From Actinocorallia herbida (GTDB lineage: Bacteria; Actinomycetota; Actinomycetes; Streptosporangiales; Streptosporangiaceae), in NCBI RefSeq assembly GCF_003751225.1, contig NZ_RJKE01000001.1, positions 9,734,001-9,798,000 on the forward strand: 64,000 nt of DNA, read 5' to 3'. The notes below the pieces were generated by a model that saw only the letters and a program-made list of their open reading frames with translations, ran no database searches and had not been told where the DNA came from. This document shows, piece by piece, positions 41,572 through 49,948 of this stretch. A program made the translations under genes and the position numbers. Position 1 is the stretch's first letter. Every line of letters begins with the position of its first letter.

Positions 41572-42555
41572 TCAGGGGGCGGCCGGGCGGCGGATGACGC
41601 GGGGGCCGAGGCCGTTCAGGACGTGCTGGACCGGCTCTCCTCGGACGAGCCGGGTGAGGTTGGCCACGACCTCGCCGATGATGGCGATCTGGGCCTGACC
41701 GCTGGCGCCCGCGGCGTGCGGGGACAGCAGGACGTTCTCCTGGGCGCGCAGCGGATCGCCGGCGGGCGGCGGCTCGGTCTCGAAGACGTCGAGGGCGGCG
41801 CCCCCGAGCGCGCCGGACTCCAGCGCGGCGAGCACCGCGGCGTCGGGGACGATGCCGCCGCGCGCGACGTTGACCAGCAGCGCGCCCGGTGGCAGCAGCG
41901 CGAGTTCGCGGGGGCCGAGGAGCCCGGCGGTCTCGGGGGCGAGCGGCAGCGCGACGACGAGGATGTCGCTGACGGCGAGGAGTTCTTCCAGCGGCAGGTA
42001 GGCGGCGACGGATTCCGGCTTGGGCGTGCGGCTCCAGTAGGAGACCCGGCAGCCCAGCGCGCTGAACAGCCGCGCGGCCTCGGCCCCGATGGCCCCTTGG
42101 CCGACGATCCCGACGCGCTGGGCGTGCAGTTCGCGGCCGCCGATCTCCAGCTGCGGCCAGCCGCCCTCGCGCATCCGCCGGTCGGCCCAGGCGAGCCTGC
42201 GGCAGAGCGCGAACGCCGCGCCGACGGCCCACTCGGCGACGGCCCGGGTGTTGGCGCCCGGCGTGTTGGCGACGGCGACGCCGGCCCGGGTCAGCGCGTC
42301 GAGGTCGCAGCTGTCGACGCCGACCTGCGGCATCTGCACGAACACCAGGCGCGGCGCGGCGGCGACCGCGGCGGCGTCCATGGCCAGCGCGCCGGTGAAG
42401 TCGCCGACGACGGCGTCGGCTTCGGCGAGCGCCTCGTGCAGGCCCGCGGTGTCACGGGTGCGCGGCACGACGAACTCGGCGTGCGCCCTCACCTCGGCGA
42501 ACAGGGCGTCGATGAGCTCCACCGGCAGCGGCGGCAGCGCCGCGATCCTCCACAT
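41572..42555 (-). CDS. D-2-hydroxyacid dehydrogenase family protein
   Basis: A 327-residue NAD(P)-dependent oxidoreductase that reduces 2-oxoacids or the reverse. The cofactor motif is GIVGQGAIGAEAARLFSALG. The catalytic Arg lies in VNVARGGIVPDAAVL, the Glu near DVFETEPPPAGD and the His in SPHAAGASGQAQ. The substrate is not predictable. ATG 42555 is the start because TAGGGT lies exactly seven bases upstream, which indicates a leaderless transcript. That -10 overlaps the stop of the cyclo-ligase gene, so the gene has its own promoter despite the tight spacing. Confidence 0.9.
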   Translation of the reverse strand: MWRIAALPPLPVELIDALFAEVRAHAEFVVPRTRDTAGLHEALAEADAVVGDFTGALAMDAAAVAAAPRLVFVQMPQVGVDSCDLDALTRAGVAVANTPGANTRAVAEWAVGAAFALCRRLAWADRRMREGGWPQLEIGGRELHAQRVGIVGQGAIGAEAARLFSALGCRVSYWSRTPKPESVAAYLPLEELLAVSDILVVALPLAPETAGLLGPRELALLPPGALLVNVARGGIVPDAAVLAALESGALGGAALDVFETEPPPAGDPLRAQENVLLSPHAAGASGQAQIAIIGEVVANLTRLVRGEPVQHVLNGLGPRVIRRPAAP

Positions 42556-42562
42556 GGACCGC

Positions 42563-42568
42563 ACCCTA
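42563..42568 (-). promoter_or_regulatory. Probable -10 (TAGGGT) of the hydroxyacid dehydrogenase, leaderless
   Basis: Minus-strand TAGGGT, seven bases, then ATG 42555. The TAG of this hexamer is also the stop codon of the cyclo-ligase gene. Confidence 0.55.
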
Positions 42569-43171
42569 GGGGACGGCGCCGACGTTTCCCGGCCCTGTCC
42601 CCAGCCTGTGGAAACCCGATGGCGTGGCGACCGCGCGGACCGGGACGTCGTGCGGCTCGGCGGGCACCTCTTCGAGGAACTCGGCGTCGTAGACGACCCC
42701 GACCGTCAGGATCGCGGGGCCGACGCGGGCCAGCGCCCGGTCGTAGAACCCCCCGCCGCGGCCGAGCCTCCTGCCGTGCCGGTCGACGGCGAGGGCCGGG
42801 ACGAGGACGACGTCGGTGGCCTTGATCGCGTCGACGCCACGTACCGGCTCCGTGGGCTCCAGAAGGCCGTAGGGGCCCTCGCGCAGTGAATCCGGTCCTT
42901 CGTACGAGGCCCAGTCCAATTCCCCGTCAGGGCGGACGACAGGGAGGAGTACGTACGATCCACGCTTCCAGAGCGCGAACAGCAGGCTTCTCGTGCCCGG
43001 TTCGTTACCGACTGAGACATATGCTGCGATTGACGAAGCCATCTCCAGCTCGGGGACCGTGAGGAGGACGTCGCGTATCGCGGAGCTTGCCTGGTCTTGT
43101 TCGAGACTGGGTATGACACTCCTCGCATGACGTATATGGGTTCGCAACGAGGGCTTAACGTCTTCCTGCAC
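42566..43171 (-). CDS. 5-formyltetrahydrofolate cyclo-ligase
   Basis: Converts 5-formyl-THF to 5,10-methenyl-THF with ATP, returning folate to one-carbon metabolism. The 201-residue protein shows the family layout: an N-terminal basic helix (RTHIRHARSVI), the substrate segment YVSVGNEPGTRSLLFALW, and the ATP/Mg motif GRRLGRGGGFYDRAL. A small C-terminal extension follows VRAVATPSGFHRL. GTG 43171 has GAAGGGAG upstream. It is divergent from galU with 34 bases between starts, so their promoters overlap. Confidence 0.92.
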   Translation of the reverse strand: MQEDVKPSLRTHIRHARSVIPSLEQDQASSAIRDVLLTVPELEMASSIAAYVSVGNEPGTRSLLFALWKRGSYVLLPVVRPDGELDWASYEGPDSLREGPYGLLEPTEPVRGVDAIKATDVVLVPALAVDRHGRRLGRGGGFYDRALARVGPAILTVGVVYDAEFLEEVPAEPHDVPVRAVATPSGFHRLGTGPGNVGAVP

Positions 43172-43192
43172 CCGACACTCCCTTCAGTTGAC

Positions 43193-43198
43193 TAGGGT
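43193..43198 (+). promoter_or_regulatory. Probable -10 (TAGGGT) of galU, leaderless
   Basis: TAGGGT, seven bases (TTTTCCT), then ATG 43206, without a Shine-Dalgarno sequence. Confidence 0.55.
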
Positions 43199-43205
43199 TT
43201 TTCCT

Positions 43206-44111
43206 ATGGCCGACATCTCACCCGTAACCAAGGCAGTGGTTCCCGCAGCAGGACTCGGCACCCGATTCTTGCCCGCGACCAAGGCGACGCCCAAGGAAAT
43301 GCTGCCGATCGTGGACAAGCCCGCGATCCAGTACGTCGTCGAAGAGGCCGTGTCCGCAGGGCTCTCCGACGTCCTCATGATCACCGGTCGGTCGAAACGC
43401 TCCATCGAGGACCACTTCGACCGCGCGTACGAGCTGGAAGAGGCCCTCCGGCACAAGGGCGACACCGCGCGGCTCGCCTCCATCCAGGAGTCCGCCGAGC
43501 TGGCGCAGATCCACTACGTCCGCCAGGGCGAGCCCAAGGGCCTCGGCCACGCCGTGCACTGCGCCGCCCAGCATGTCGGCAACGAGCCCTTCGCGGTCCT
43601 GCTCGGCGACGACCTCATCGGCTCCAGCGACCCGCTGCTCAAGCGCATGATCGAGGTGCGCCAGCAGTACGGAGGCAGCGTCGTGGCCCTCATGGAGGTG
43701 CCCGCCGACCAGGTCTACAAGTTCGGCTGCGCCGCCATCTCCGCCAACGTCGAGGACGACGTCGTCGAGGTCACCGACCTGGTCGAGAAGCCCTCCGTCG
43801 AGGACGCCCCGAGCAACTGGATCGTCATCGGCCGCTACGTCCTGGACCCCGAGGTCTTCGACGTCCTGGCCAAGACCCCGCCCGGCCGCGGTGGTGAGAT
43901 CCAGCTCACCGACGCACTGCGCACGCTCGCGACGATGCCCTCGGAGAACGGCGGCGGCGTCCGCGGCGTGCTGTTCCGCGGCAACCGCTTCGACACCGGC
44001 GACAAGCTCGACTACCTGCGCACGGTCGTGCAGTTCGCGGCCGAGCGGGAGGACCTCGGCGCCGACTTCCTGGGCTGGCTCCAGGAGTTCGTGGCCGACC
44101 GCTCTTCGTGA
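43206..44111 (+). CDS. galU: UTP-glucose-1-phosphate uridylyltransferase
   Basis: Makes UDP-glucose from UTP and glucose 1-phosphate, feeding cell-wall and capsule glycans. The 301-residue protein has the nucleotide loop AVVPAAGLGTRFLPATKATP, the Lys in KEMLPIVDKPAIQYVVEEAV, GEPKGLGHAV and the metal-binding LLGDDLI. ATG 43206 is the start because the upstream hexamer sits seven bases before it. It heads a run galU-moeA-moaC-mogA-acetyltransferase-sepX that is also seen in Streptomyces. Confidence 0.96.
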   Translation: MADISPVTKAVVPAAGLGTRFLPATKATPKEMLPIVDKPAIQYVVEEAVSAGLSDVLMITGRSKRSIEDHFDRAYELEEALRHKGDTARLASIQESAELAQIHYVRQGEPKGLGHAVHCAAQHVGNEPFAVLLGDDLIGSSDPLLKRMIEVRQQYGGSVVALMEVPADQVYKFGCAAISANVEDDVVEVTDLVEKPSVEDAPSNWIVIGRYVLDPEVFDVLAKTPPGRGGEIQLTDALRTLATMPSENGGGVRGVLFRGNRFDTGDKLDYLRTVVQFAAEREDLGADFLGWLQEFVADRSS

Positions 44112-44142
44112 AAAGCGCCTCCGGCGTGAAATACATGGGGGC

Positions 44143-45342
44143 ATGAGAAGCGTCTCCGACCACCTCGCCGCGATCGTCGCCCGGCTCACGCCCCTGCCCC
44201 CGCTGGAGCTTCCGCTGCTGGAGGCGGCCGGGACGGTGCTCGCCGAGGAAGTGTCCGCATCCGTGGACCTCCCCCCGTTCGACAACTCCGCGATGGACGG
44301 TTACGCCGTGTGCGCGTCCGACCTCGCCACGCTCCCCGTGACGCTACCCGTCGTCGCCGACATTCCCGCGGGAGACCTCGCGGCGACGGGTATCGGCCCG
44401 GGTTCCGCGGCGCGCATCATGACCGGCGCCCCGCTCCCGGACGGCGCCGACACCGTCGTCCAGGTCGAGTGGACCGACGGCGGAGCGCGCGAGGTGCGGA
44501 TCGACCGGGGCGCCCCGGTCGGGACCAGCATCCGGAGGGCGGGCGACGACGTGCGGCGCGGCGACGTGGTCCTGGTGGCGGGCACGCCGCTGGGCGCTCC
44601 CCAGATCGGCATCGCGGCCTCGGCGGGCCGCGCCCGCCTGCGGGTGCGGCCCCGCCCCCGGGTCGTCGTCATGTCCACCGGCGACGAGCTGCGCGACCCG
44701 GGGACCCCGCTGGCGCACGGCCAGATCTGGGACTCCAACAGCTTCATGCTGGCCGCCGCCATCACCGAGGCGGGCGGCGTCGCGGTGCGGAAGTCCTTCG
44801 TGCGCGACGATCCCGACACCGTCAAGGCGACCCTCGACGAGCAGCTCGCGCACGCCGACGTCGTCATCACGACCGGCGGTGTGTCCATGGGCGCGTACGA
44901 CGTCGTCAAGGAGGTGCTCTCCCGAGGGGGAGAGGTCGAGTTCGAGAAGGTCGCGATGCGGCCCGGCAAGCCGCAGGGCTTCGGCCTCCTCGACGGGAGA
45001 GTCCCCATCTTCACCCTTCCCGGCAACCCGGTCAGCGCTTACGTGTCGTTCCAGGTGTTCGTCCGTCCGGCGCTGCGCTACCTCCAGGGACTCGCGCCCG
45101 AAGGGCTCCCGTCCGTGACGGCGGTCTCCGAGACGCCGTTGACCGGGGTCGTAGGACTCCAGCAGTACCTGCGCGCCGAGCTGACGTTCGCCGACGGCAG
45201 GTACAGGGTCCGGCCGGCCTCCGCGCAGGGTTCGCACCAGACGGCGGCGCTCGCCTCCGCGTCCGGCCTCATCGTCCTTCCGGCCGATGTGGCGGAGCTT
45301 CCTGCGGGTGCCGAGATCGAAGTCCTTAGGCTGCCCTCGTGA
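44143..45342 (+). CDS. moeA: Molybdopterin molybdotransferase MoeA
   Basis: Inserts molybdate into adenylated molybdopterin. The 399-residue protein follows the MoeA order: DLPPFDNSAMDGYAV, then PAGDLAATGIGPGSAARIM, TGAPLPDGADTVV, MSTGDELRDPGTPL, and GGVSMGAYDVVKEVL with the domain 3 catalytic loop; LPGNPVSAYVSFQ near the end. A short gap of 31 bases separates it from galU. It ends in a GTGA overlap with moaC, so these are coupled. In the same operon moaC and mogA make and adenylate the pterin. Confidence 0.95.
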   Translation: MRSVSDHLAAIVARLTPLPPLELPLLEAAGTVLAEEVSASVDLPPFDNSAMDGYAVCASDLATLPVTLPVVADIPAGDLAATGIGPGSAARIMTGAPLPDGADTVVQVEWTDGGAREVRIDRGAPVGTSIRRAGDDVRRGDVVLVAGTPLGAPQIGIAASAGRARLRVRPRPRVVVMSTGDELRDPGTPLAHGQIWDSNSFMLAAAITEAGGVAVRKSFVRDDPDTVKATLDEQLAHADVVITTGGVSMGAYDVVKEVLSRGGEVEFEKVAMRPGKPQGFGLLDGRVPIFTLPGNPVSAYVSFQVFVRPALRYLQGLAPEGLPSVTAVSETPLTGVVGLQQYLRAELTFADGRYRVRPASAQGSHQTAALASASGLIVLPADVAELPAGAEIEVLRLPS

Positions 45343-45884
45343 AGTTCTCCCATCTCGACTCCTCTGGCGCGGCCCGCATGGTCGACGTCTCGGCCAAGGA
45401 CGTGACGGTCCGCACCGCCACGGCCCGCGGCTTCGTCCGGCTGTCCGCCGAATGCGTCACCGCCCTGCGCGACAACGCGGTCCCGAAGGGCGACGCGCTG
45501 GCCGTCGCCCGCATCGCCGGGATCATGGGCGCGAAGAAGACGTCCGACCTCGTGCCGATGTGCCACCCGATCCCCATCCACGGCGTGAAGGTCGACCTGG
45601 AGGTGACCGACGAAGGGGTCGCCATCGAGGCGTTCGCCAAGACGGCGGACAGGACCGGCATAGAGATGGAGGCCCTCACTTCCGTCACCGTGGCGGCCCT
45701 CGCCCTGATCGATATGGTCAAGGCGGTCGATCCCGCCGCGGTCATCACCGACGTCCGGGTCGTGGAGAAGACCGGAGGCAAGACCGGGACCTGGAACCGG
45801 CCGGCCGACGAGGCCGACGAAGAAGCCGACGAAGCCGAAGAAGCCGAAGAAGCCGACGAAGCCGACGAAGACAAGGACACATGA
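45339..45884 (+). CDS. moaC: Cyclic pyranopterin monophosphate synthase MoaC with acidic tail
   Basis: Converts the cyclic GTP product of MoaA to cyclic pyranopterin monophosphate. Residues 1-158 are a normal MoaC: ARMVDVSAKDVTVRTATARG, GDALAVARIAGIMGAKKTSD, the catalytic MCHPIPIHGVKVDL and EMEALTSVTVAALALIDMVK. Residues 159-181 are an extra acidic run of Asp, Glu and Ala made from repeated GAAGCC and GACGAA units, probably arising by slippage. GTG 45339 overlaps moeA; ATGA links it to mogA. A moaA gene is not in this window. Confidence 0.95.
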   Translation: MKFSHLDSSGAARMVDVSAKDVTVRTATARGFVRLSAECVTALRDNAVPKGDALAVARIAGIMGAKKTSDLVPMCHPIPIHGVKVDLEVTDEGVAIEAFAKTADRTGIEMEALTSVTVAALALIDMVKAVDPAAVITDVRVVEKTGGKTGTWNRPADEADEEADEAEEAEEADEADEDKDT

Positions 45885-46369
45885 CCGTGCGCGCGCTTGC
45901 CGTGACCATCTCCACCCGCGCGGCGGGCGGCGTCTACGAGGACCGCTCCGGCCCGCTGCTCGCCGAACTCCTGCGCGAGTGGGGCTGCCAGGTGGAGGGC
46001 CCCCGCGTCGTCCCCGACGGGGAGGCCGTCCTGACGGTGCTCAGGCAGGCCGTCGAGGACGCCTACGACGTCGTCGTGACCTCCGGGGGCACCGGCCTCA
46101 CCCCGACCGACCAGACGCCTGAGATGACCCGTGCGGTGCTGGAACGGGAGATCCCGGGCATCGCCGAGGCGATCCGGCAGCGCGGGTCCGTCGCGACCGC
46201 GATCCTCTCCCGGGGCCTGGCGGGGACCGCCGGGCGCACCCTCATCGTCAACCTTCCCGGCTCGACGGGCGGGGTCCGCGAGGGCATGGCGGTGCTCGGC
46301 CCGGTGCTCTCCCACGCCGTCTCGCAGATCCACGGTGGAGACCATCCGCGCCCGACGGATGGCGGATAG
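45881..46369 (+). CDS. mogA: Molybdopterin adenylyltransferase, MogA/MoaB family
   Basis: Adenylates molybdopterin before molybdate insertion by MoeA. The 162-residue protein has VTSGGTGLTPTDQTPEMTRA with the nucleotide-binding Gly run, an Asp in EDAYDVV, and VNLPGSTGGVREGMAVL. It overlaps moaC by ATGA. Actinobacterial members are often named MoaB; the activity is the same class. It is followed by an acetyltransferase after 18 bases. Confidence 0.92.
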   Translation: MTVRALAVTISTRAAGGVYEDRSGPLLAELLREWGCQVEGPRVVPDGEAVLTVLRQAVEDAYDVVVTSGGTGLTPTDQTPEMTRAVLEREIPGIAEAIRQRGSVATAILSRGLAGTAGRTLIVNLPGSTGGVREGMAVLGPVLSHAVSQIHGGDHPRPTDGG

Positions 46370-46387
46370 GCCCTTCGCCGCGCAATC

Positions 46388-47011
46388 ATGGTGATTGTGG
46401 AACGGATGCGAGGCTGGCCGGTCACGTTGACCGAAGGGCCGGTGGGGTTGCGGCCCCTGCGGTTGCGGGACGCGGCGACATGGCGGGACGTCAGGGTGCG
46501 CAACGCCGAGTGGCTGCGGCCCTGGGAGCCCACCAACCCCGAGACGCCGCTGTTCCGCAGCGGTCTCGGCCCGTACTACAGCATGATCCACACGATGCGG
46601 CGGGAAGCGCGCAACGGGCTCTCGCTGCCCTGGGTCGTCACCTACGACGACGTCTTCGTGGGGCAGATCACGGTCGGCGCGATCGTGTGGGGCTCGGCCC
46701 GCAGCGCCCAGGTCGGCTACTGGGTCGACCGCGCCTACGCCGGGCGCGGCATCACCCCGACCGCCGTCGCCCTCGCCGTCGATCACGCCTTCTTCACCGT
46801 CGGGCTGCACCGGGTGGAGGCCGCGATCCGGCCCGAGAACGCCGCGTCCCGGCGGGTCGTGGAGAAGCTCGGCTTCCGCGACGAGGGGGTGCGCCGTCGC
46901 CAGCTGCACATCGACGGGGCGTGGCGCGACCACATCTGCTACGCCCTGACGTCTGAGGACGTACCGGACGGACTGGCCGCCCGATGGCGGGCGAGGAGCG
47001 CACGGCACTAA
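46388..47011 (+). CDS. GNAT N-acetyltransferase, RimJ/RimL type
   Basis: A 207-residue acetyltransferase. The acetyl-CoA loop is QVGYWVDRAYAGRGITPTA, with HRVEAAIRPENAASRRVVEK and GFRDEGVRRRQLHIDGAWRD downstream, typical of RimJ/RimL enzymes that acetylate the N-terminus of ribosomal or other proteins. The substrate here is unknown. ATG 46388 is 18 bases after mogA. Its place between mogA and sepX is conserved in other actinomycetes. Confidence 0.9.
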   Translation: MVIVERMRGWPVTLTEGPVGLRPLRLRDAATWRDVRVRNAEWLRPWEPTNPETPLFRSGLGPYYSMIHTMRREARNGLSLPWVVTYDDVFVGQITVGAIVWGSARSAQVGYWVDRAYAGRGITPTAVALAVDHAFFTVGLHRVEAAIRPENAASRRVVEKLGFRDEGVRRRQLHIDGAWRDHICYALTSEDVPDGLAARWRARSARH

Positions 47012-47213
47012 CGGCAAACCCCGGATGATCCTCACGATCGAGAAAACTTCGCTCAAGAACGGGTCATCACTGGAGAGATCTCACGACACACCGCCCCCAG
47101 TGCTCGTCAAGACCTGACCCCGGTCCTACCGTCACGGACGTGAGCATGCCAACTTCCCGGAGCCGCATCGCTCCCGGGAGTGCTCGCCCAGAGCCGGTCC
47201 GGGAGGGATGTCG

Positions 47214-47900
47214 ATGAGCAGCACCCTCCTTTACCTGGCGATCGTCGCCGTCTGGGCCGTGGTGCTCGTGCCGATGTGGCTGCACCGCGACTCCGACGCG
47301 TCCTCCGGCTTCACCCGGCTGCTGGGCCGCCGCCCCCAGGCCGCCGAGTACGACGACTATCCGTTCGAGCAGGGCGAGGCCGAGTCCGTCGAGGTCACGG
47401 GCCGGAAGCCCGGATTCCAGGCCCCGGAGCCGACGGTCGAGGCCGCCGGATCCGAGGAGCCGGACGACGACCTGGACGTCCCCGAGCCCGTCCGCCGCCC
47501 CGCCCGTCAGCCGCTCACCCATGGCCACCGCCGCGCCCGCCGCTCGGCCGTCATAGCCCGCCGCCGCCGCAACACCACGACCCTCACCCTCTTCACCGCG
47601 GTCTCGCTCCTCTCCGCGCTCTTCACCCTCGCCCCCTGGTGGATCGCCCTCCCACCGTTCCTTCTCTTCGCCGCCCATCTGGCCCTCCTGCGCACCGCCA
47701 CCCGCATCGACGCGGTCCGCGCGGCCGAGCGCCGCGCCGACGCGGCGGCCGACGCCGCGGCCCGCCGCGCCGCGGAGGCGGCGGCCCGCCAGGCCGCGGC
47801 ACTCCGCCCGAACGCCGACATCCTCCCCTTCGCCGCGCGCCCCGAGCCCGTCGAGGTCTTCGACCAGTTCGCCGACCAGCCGAGGGCCGTCGGCAACTGA
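47214..47900 (+). CDS. sepX: Divisome membrane protein SepX/GlpR
   Basis: A 228-residue membrane protein matching SepX of Streptomyces (GlpR/GLP in corynebacteria), which helps organise division septa. It starts with an N-terminal helix (TLLYLAIVAVWAVVLVPMWL) followed by HRDSDASSGFTRLLGRR. A long acidic linker leads to a basic run (RRARRSAVIARRRR) and two more helices near 125-165, then an Ala/Arg-rich coiled tail. ATG 47214 is preferred to 47208 because GGGAGGG then has normal spacing. Position after the acetyltransferase agrees with the Streptomyces order. Confidence 0.85.
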   Translation: MSSTLLYLAIVAVWAVVLVPMWLHRDSDASSGFTRLLGRRPQAAEYDDYPFEQGEAESVEVTGRKPGFQAPEPTVEAAGSEEPDDDLDVPEPVRRPARQPLTHGHRRARRSAVIARRRRNTTTLTLFTAVSLLSALFTLAPWWIALPPFLLFAAHLALLRTATRIDAVRAAERRADAAADAAARRAAEAAARQAAALRPNADILPFAARPEPVEVFDQFADQPRAVGN

Positions 47901-47934
47901 ATCCCTCCGGGCCGGGGCCGGCCGGGTGGCCGCC

Positions 47935-48594
47935 TCAGCCGGGAAGCGGGGGCGCGTCGGGGGAGTCGCCATCGCCGTCGCCGAACCCGTCGCCGTCCTC
48001 GTCCTCGTCCACCAGGGGATCGGGGGCCTGCCAGGTCGCCACGACGAGCGGCAGCAGGGCGTGCGTCCCCAGCAGGGCGAACAGGATGAGGAACAGCGCG
48101 GCGGCCGGGATCCGCGAGTCCCGTCCCTCGTTGGCGAACATCGTCACGACGAGGGCGACGGCCATGACGACGGTCGTGCACCGGTGCGCGGTCGAGAACG
48201 CGCGGAGCCTGGCGGTCCGCTCCCGTTCGTCGAGTTCCCGCTCGGGCCGCGACGTCATGCCGCGGGTGAGCGCGATGAGCGCGCCGCCCAGCGGGAAGCC
48301 CGCCACCAGCAGCACGCCGAGGATGACGAAGTTGACGATCATCGCGGTGTCGCTCGGGGCCAGCACCCAGGAGGCCGCGGCGTCCGCCCAGAGCAGTGCC
48401 AGGCAGGCGCCGCCCGCGACCGCCAGCGCGCGCCGCGTGCGCCGCTTGCGGTACCGCGCGGGCATGCGCTGGTCCAGCTCCGCGTCCAGGACGCGCATGC
48501 TCTCCGCGCGCCGAAGGCGTGCCTTCGCCTTCTGCTCGTGCCACCAGGAGGGGCCTCGGTGGTCGTGGTTCGCCTGCCGTTCTTCGTGCGTCAT
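47935..48594 (-). CDS. Four-helix membrane protein of a small HTH operon
   Basis: A 219-residue membrane protein not assigned to a named family. Residues 1-60 are charged (RQANHDHRGPSWWHEQKAKA), then four hydrophobic spans occur around 66-85, 92-112, 140-155 and 170-190. The tail is rich in Asp and Gly (VDEDEDGDGFGDGDGD), which might bind calcium. ATG 48594 overlaps the stop of the upstream HTH gene as ATGA and follows GGGAG. Such small XRE plus membrane protein pairs are widespread; their function is unknown. Confidence 0.75.
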   Translation of the reverse strand: MTHEERQANHDHRGPSWWHEQKAKARLRRAESMRVLDAELDQRMPARYRKRRTRRALAVAGGACLALLWADAAASWVLAPSDTAMIVNFVILGVLLVAGFPLGGALIALTRGMTSRPERELDERERTARLRAFSTAHRCTTVVMAVALVVTMFANEGRDSRIPAAALFLILFALLGTHALLPLVVATWQAPDPLVDEDEDGDGFGDGDGDSPDAPPLPG

Positions 48595-48839
48595 GAAGTG
48601 CTCCCGATCCGTGGGAAGGGTTCGAGGGAGAAGATCACCTCGACGGGGACCTCGAAGTAGGCGGCGATGCGCAGGGCCAGGTGAAGGCTGGGGCTGTACT
48701 CGCCGCGCTCTAGATAGCCGATGGTCTGGTAGTGGACGCCGAGGGCGGTGGCGAGGTCGCGGCGCGAGACGCCGCGCTCGGCCCGCAGCATCGGGATCCG
48801 GTTGTGGACGGTTCCTTCGTCCTTCCTGCCGACGGACAT
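48591..48839 (-). CDS. Small XRE-type HTH regulator
   Basis: An 82-residue protein that is essentially one helix-turn-helix: RIPMLRAERGVSRRDLATAL, then GVHYQTIGYLERGEYSPSLH and VPVEVIFSLEPF. Such short regulators usually repress their own operon with a membrane protein, as here (ATGA overlap). ATG 48839 follows GAGG; ATG 48851 is possible. It is divergent from the AraC gene with a 126-base gap that probably holds promoters for both. Confidence 0.9.
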   Translation of the reverse strand: MSVGRKDEGTVHNRIPMLRAERGVSRRDLATALGVHYQTIGYLERGEYSPSLHLALRIAAYFEVPVEVIFSLEPFPRIGSTS

Positions 48840-48953
48840 CACGCCTCGCATCTCTTCGATCGTTGATAGCAGTTGTACTACATTCCATCGCAGATTCACA
48901 ATGAGATGGGAGGGGTGTGGGTGCTGAGGTGGAGGTACGCCCCTGATGTCGTT

Positions 48954-48959
48954 TAACTT
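48954..48959 (+). promoter_or_regulatory. Probable -10 (TAACTT) of the AraC gene, leaderless
   Basis: TAACTT is followed by six bases and ATG 48966 without a Shine-Dalgarno sequence. Confidence 0.45.
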
Positions 48960-48965
48960 CCTGTC

Positions 48966-49760
48966 ATGACCGTCATGAGCAGGGAGACCCGCACGCTGCC
49001 CGCGCTCGCGGCCGGGCCGGTCGAGGTCCCGTTCGTGATCCTGGGCTGGCGCGAGCTCATCGCCCGCGACACGACCTGGAACGAGCACTCCCATCCGTTC
49101 CACGAGCTGCTGTGGAACGAGCGGGGCGCGTCCACCGCGGTCGTGGGCGAGCGGGTCTGGACGATCACGCCGACGCTCGGCATGTGGATGCCCGCCGGGG
49201 TGCTGCACTCGGGCTCGGCGATCGCCGGAACGCTGTGCCGCGCGAACTTCTTCGGCTTCGGCACGATGACGCCGCTCGCCGACGCGCCCGTCGCCGTCGA
49301 GATCACCCCGCTGCTGCGGCTCCTGCTGGAACGCCTCGCCGACGGGTCGCTGCCGGACCGCTCGCGTGCGGTGACCGAGGCGATGGTCCTCGACGTCCTC
49401 GCGCCGTCGCCGCGTGAGCTGCTGCTCCAGATGCCCACGTCGGACCTCCTGCGCCCCATCGCCGACGCGATCCGCGAAGTCCCCGGAGACCAGCGCACCC
49501 TGACGGACTGGGCCCGCCACCTCGGCGTCAGCCCCCGCACCCTCACCCGCGCCTTCAACACCGAGACCGGCACGAGTTTCGCCCGCTGGGTCGCCGCGGT
49601 CCGCGCCCAGCACGCGGTGGCACTCCTCACCCGCGGTTGGGAGGTCGACGTCGTCGCCGAGGAGGTCGGCTACCGCTCCGCCAGCGCCTTCGGCGCCGCC
49701 TTCCGCCGCACCACCGGCCTCACCCCGGGCACCTTCCGCTGCGCGGACACGGCGAGCTAG
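48966..49760 (+). CDS. AraC-family transcriptional regulator with cupin domain
   Basis: A 264-residue regulator. Residues 15-100 form a cupin (NEHSHPFHELLWNERG, MWMPAGVLHSG) that binds a small ligand. Residues about 160-262 form the double helix-turn-helix (RTLTDWARHLGVSPRTLTRA, VDVVAEEVGYRSASAFGAAF, RTTGLTPGTFR). Targets are unknown; similar regulators often control an adjacent exporter or oxidoreductase, but none is beside it. Its TAG stop shares the tetramer CTAG with the stop of the convergent DUF397 gene. Confidence 0.9.
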   Translation: MTVMSRETRTLPALAAGPVEVPFVILGWRELIARDTTWNEHSHPFHELLWNERGASTAVVGERVWTITPTLGMWMPAGVLHSGSAIAGTLCRANFFGFGTMTPLADAPVAVEITPLLRLLLERLADGSLPDRSRAVTEAMVLDVLAPSPRELLLQMPTSDLLRPIADAIREVPGDQRTLTDWARHLGVSPRTLTRAFNTETGTSFARWVAAVRAQHAVALLTRGWEVDVVAEEVGYRSASAFGAAFRRTTGLTPGTFRCADTAS

Positions 49761-49948
49761 CGCTCACCGCGCAGCCCCCGCGCGAGGACGCGCAAGGCCG
49801 TACGGCCGAACGTGAGGTGCGCGTTCCCAGGATTCTTGGAGTCCCGGATCGCGATGGCGGAGCCGCGTTCCACCAGCTCGACACAAGCCCCAGAGCCGTC
49901 GCTGCGGCTGCTCTTGCGCCAAGCCGGGGTCGGGTCGGGTGTGCTCAC
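49757..49948 (-). CDS. DUF397 protein
   Basis: A 63-residue protein of the DUF397 family, which in Streptomyces development is seen as the partner of HTH-DUF5753 regulators. The hallmarks are present: AWRKSSRSDGSGACVELVER near the start and AIAIRDSKNPGNAHLTFGRT near the end. GTG 49948 overlaps the upstream regulator stop as GTGA. In studied pairs the small protein binds and counteracts the DNA-binding protein; that is inferred here. Confidence 0.93.
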   Translation of the reverse strand: MSTPDPTPAWRKSSRSDGSGACVELVERGSAIAIRDSKNPGNAHLTFGRTALRVLARGLRGER

